Shown here: positions 30,135 to 32,295 of the stretch, in pieces
Layout of the letters: every line of letters starts with the position of its first letter
Position numbering within the stretch: the stretch's first letter is position 1
Assembly: GCA_964486765.1 (NCBI GenBank)
Contig: CAZAOA010000012.1
Coordinates: 1 to 32,295, forward strand
Reading direction: 5' to 3'
Length of the DNA: 32,295 nucleotides
From: CAZAOA01 sp964486765
Lineage (GTDB): Bacteria > Patescibacteriota > UBA1384 > XYA2-FULL-43-10
Notes under the pieces: model-generated
Told to the model about the DNA's origin: nothing
Database searches by the model: none
Seen by the model: the letters and a program-made list of their open reading frames with translations, nothing else
Made by a program: the position numbers and the translations under genes

Positions 30135-31385
30135 ATGTGGTCACATTTGAAAGAAAAAGGGATAAACATTCCCGACATATCGAGCAAAGAGATCGAGGAA
30201 AAACTCGAGTCTGTTTTGCGTCAGATTGAATTGAACGGAATCAAGATAGACGTTGAAGTTTTTAAGAATTTATCTAGAAAATTGGAAAAGAGAGTACTGC
30301 AACTTCAAACGCAGATTTATAAGATCTCAAAAGAAGAGTTCAACATTGCATCTCCTTCTCAATTAGCAGAAGTTTTATTTGAAAAGTTGAAACTTCCAAC
30401 CGAGAGGTTAAAAAAGACCAAAACCGGTTTTTCTACGGCAGCTATGGAACTTAAAAAGATAGAGGATAAACACGAGATTATTAAATTAGTTTTAGAATAC
30501 AGAGAGCTTACGAAACTTCTTTCAACTTACTTAAGACCGCTTCCAAAAATGGTAGATAAAGATCACCGGCTTCACACTCACTATACTCAAGAAACTTCAA
30601 CAGGAAGACTTAGTTCGGAGAACCCAAACTTGCAGAATATCCCGATTAGGGGAAAGTATGGAGAGGAGATTAGAAGTGCATTTATATCTGATAAAGGAAA
30701 AATTTTTGTAGTTGCTGATTATTCTCAAATTGAGCTTCGAGTTGTTGCATGTTTGTCTGGTGATCAGGCGATGCAAGAAGCATTTAGTACCGGTCAAGAT
30801 GTACATGCAAGAACTGCAGCTGAACTTTATGAAATTGACATAACTGATGTTACAAAAGATCAAAGAAGGGTGGCAAAAACTGTCAACTTTGGTGTTTTGT
30901 ATGGAATGAGTCCATACGGGTTGTCACAAGCTTTGAGTATTGATCAAGACATTGCTGCCAAATACATAGAACGTTACTTTTCGGTCCACAGTGGGATTAA
31001 AGACTACTGCAACAAGATGATTGAAAAAGCAAAATCGGATGGTCATGTCGAAACATTATTTGGGTTTAGAAAAGAACTAACTAATATTAACTCACCACAT
31101 TATCTGACTGCGGATGCAGAGGAGCGGGTAGCGATCAATGCTCCCGTTCAGGGGACAGCGGCCGAGATTTTAAAACTTGCAATGATAGAACTCTACGAAA
31201 AACTTGATCAAAATGATGCTAAAATATTGCTCACTGTGCATGATGAGTTGGTGATCGAGGTATCTGACAGATGTGTTGATAAAATTGCGAAAATTGTCAA
31301 AGAAATAATGGAAGGGGTAGTAAAGTTGTGCGTTCCGATAAATGTTGACATAGGGGTTGGAAAGAATTGGGCAGATGCGAAGTGA
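30135..31385 (+). CDS. polA: DNA polymerase I, polymerase part as a separate ORF (no 3'-5' exonuclease domain)
   Basis: This 416-residue family A polymerase domain has motif A DYSQIELRV, motif B RRVAKTVNFGVLYG with the finger Phe, and motif C VHDELVIEV. The thumb (LEKRVLQLQ..., FNIASPSQLAEVLF) begins almost at the first residue. The whole 3'-5' exonuclease domain, even the inactive version kept in Taq-type enzymes, is therefore missing. The ATG lies one base after the stop of the nuclease ORF (TAATATG), in another frame and without a ribosome-binding site, so translation may depend on re-initiation. A frame error in the assembly joining the two into one protein of about 780 residues is the alternative. 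Confidence 0.93.
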   Translation: MWSHLKEKGINIPDISSKEIEEKLESVLRQIELNGIKIDVEVFKNLSRKLEKRVLQLQTQIYKISKEEFNIASPSQLAEVLFEKLKLPTERLKKTKTGFSTAAMELKKIEDKHEIIKLVLEYRELTKLLSTYLRPLPKMVDKDHRLHTHYTQETSTGRLSSENPNLQNIPIRGKYGEEIRSAFISDKGKIFVVADYSQIELRVVACLSGDQAMQEAFSTGQDVHARTAAELYEIDITDVTKDQRRVAKTVNFGVLYGMSPYGLSQALSIDQDIAAKYIERYFSVHSGIKDYCNKMIEKAKSDGHVETLFGFRKELTNINSPHYLTADAEERVAINAPVQGTAAEILKLAMIELYEKLDQNDAKILLTVHDELVIEVSDRCVDKIAKIVKEIMEGVVKLCVPINVDIGVGKNWADAK

Positions 31386-31408
31386 AGATATATTGAAATT
31401 CCAACACA

Positions 31409-31458
31409 CCTGCCTGCTCCTCGAGTCTGAGCCTCAGAGTCGATGACCGGTAGGCAGG
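31409..31458. repeat. G+C-rich CCTGCC hairpin repeat after polA
   Basis: CCTGCCTGC and GGTAGGCAGG close a 31-base loop that itself holds GACTC/GAGTC-like complements. It is the same family as 21032-21066 and 24175-24195. It could also act as a transcript end, but has no T-run. Confidence 0.55.
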
Positions 31459-31466
31459 GATCCTTC

Positions 31467-31495
31467 ACACAGATTAACACAGATAAAATACAGAT
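31467..31495. repeat. ACACAGAT repeat upstream of the last gene
   Basis: CACACAGATTAACACAGAT and TACAGAT are three copies of CAGAT at 13-bp and 12-bp spacing, related to the CACGGAT repeats near rpsR and rpsF. Confidence 0.45.
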
Positions 31496-31536
31496 GTTTT
31501 GGTATTTTTTGTTTAATGAAATATAATATTTAGGCA

Positions 31537-32295
31537 ATGAAATCCCAAAACAATCAAAATCATTTGAATGGTGTCATAAGATGTACTCGTTATGCTTTTA
31601 TGCCAAATAGGCTTAACTTTTGTGGTCCAGAAAATCAGGACGACGTTTTAGAATTTTACGCCAACGCAAACAAAAATCTAGTTAAAGGTTCGATCGAACC
31701 GCTGTTGATGGATTTTGAAACAATGTTTCCATATCTAAAATTCATAGCTCGTGAAAACGGGGTAAAAGATCCTTTTAATGAGAGGGTAGTAGATGCTTAT
31801 TGGCTTGGAAACAGTTTGACAAGCAGAATCACTGCAAAAGCATATCACAAATACTTAGTTACAGATTTTGATATGAAAAAAAAGGTAGGCGACAAAATCG
31901 TAAGGGATCTGGGTGACAACTTTTCGAAACTTTCAATTCCTCATCATAATTTTCACGCACTTAACATTTTTAGATATACTGGAAAGAATAAAGGAATACT
32001 GGTTGTCAATGTATTTGACAAATGTCGGATCAGCTCTGCAAAGATTGTAAAAGTGGAGGGTGAAAAGTTGAAAGTGATGAGAAAAATGATTTTGGTTGAT
32101 GAGAAAGATAATCTGTATGAAACAGAACCAAAAGAAGAAGAGATAAAAAACAGCTTTGAGGGAGTAAGCTTAGTTTCAGGGCTTAAAAAGGGTGATATAA
32201 TCTCCGTACATTGGGGCAGTGTTTGTGAGAAAATTTCAAAATCTCATCAAGCCAATCTACAGAAAATTACAAACCTCTGTATAGAAATATTTAAT
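31537..32295 (+). CDS. DUF6390-like protein (3' partial)
   Basis: The frame is open for 253 codons to the window edge, so the C-terminus is missing. It starts ATG at 31537, with TATAAT (31522-31527) and a TTGGTA -35 box 17 bases further up; the leader would be only a few bases. The protein has RCTRYAFMPNRLNFCGP near residue 15, DAYWLGNSL around 92-100, HHNFHALNIF and ISVHWGSVCEKIS. This pattern (RYAF-PN-L-CGP start and HWG near the end) resembles DUF6390, a family of unknown function. I see no membrane segment. Confidence 0.65.
   Translation, partial: MKSQNNQNHLNGVIRCTRYAFMPNRLNFCGPENQDDVLEFYANANKNLVKGSIEPLLMDFETMFPYLKFIARENGVKDPFNERVVDAYWLGNSLTSRITAKAYHKYLVTDFDMKKKVGDKIVRDLGDNFSKLSIPHHNFHALNIFRYTGKNKGILVVNVFDKCRISSAKIVKVEGEKLKVMRKMILVDEKDNLYETEPKEEEIKNSFEGVSLVSGLKKGDIISVHWGSVCEKISKSHQANLQKITNLCIEIFN

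Overview
The window looks like part of a low-G+C genome from the Candidate Phyla Radiation (Patescibacteria). The evidence is AT-rich coding sequence using the standard code (TGA acts as stop), compact genes, a membrane pyrophosphatase, VanW and PRC-barrel proteins, a reduced PolA in two pieces, and many short repeats lying inside genes and spacers. I cannot place it in a class. It is a scaffold: three 10-N gaps (1546, 23155, 25093) each break a real gene. No rRNA, tRNA, CRISPR array or transposase was found.

Layout. 1-3609: two O-antigen-ligase-like membrane proteins and a GT4 glycosyltransferase (surface polysaccharide). 3680-12401: a membrane pyrophosphatase and a DUF3006 protein, a reverse-strand small membrane protein, a 1233-aa two-ended membrane-anchored glycosidase-like protein, and a VanW protein. 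The 1233-aa gene is a chimera: its ends match the neighbouring vanW and hppA genes, and a remnant of the DUF3006 gene and a second copy of the leader follow it. 12402-12973: no protein gene, but two tandem reverse-strand structured RNAs with their own promoters and terminators. 12974-18109: P-type ATPase, CTP synthase (reverse) and a nucleotidyltransferase. 18110-20483: a small RNA candidate, then groES-groEL behind a promoter holding a perfect 18-bp palindrome. 20504-25845 (all reverse): PRC-barrel protein, EF-P, bS18, SSB, bS6 with a long charged tail, YchF, and an AbiTii-like protein whose stop overlaps the ychF start. 25846-26660: a G+C-rich transcription unit flanked by a 16-bp direct repeat and ending in a complete type III hammerhead ribozyme motif, a hairpin and a terminator. 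26664-32295: a tiny Cys-rich protein, an SPFH protein, a CapA-like metallophosphatase, PolA as two adjacent ORFs (5' nuclease, then polymerase), and the start of a DUF6390-like gene.

The strongest unusual signals are the hammerhead ribozyme at 26408-26459, the chimeric gene born from a duplication at 6601-10302, the paired unclassified RNAs at 12418-12868, and families of short repeats that have entered coding sequence in frame (GT4, nucleotidyltransferase, polA, ychF, ssb).
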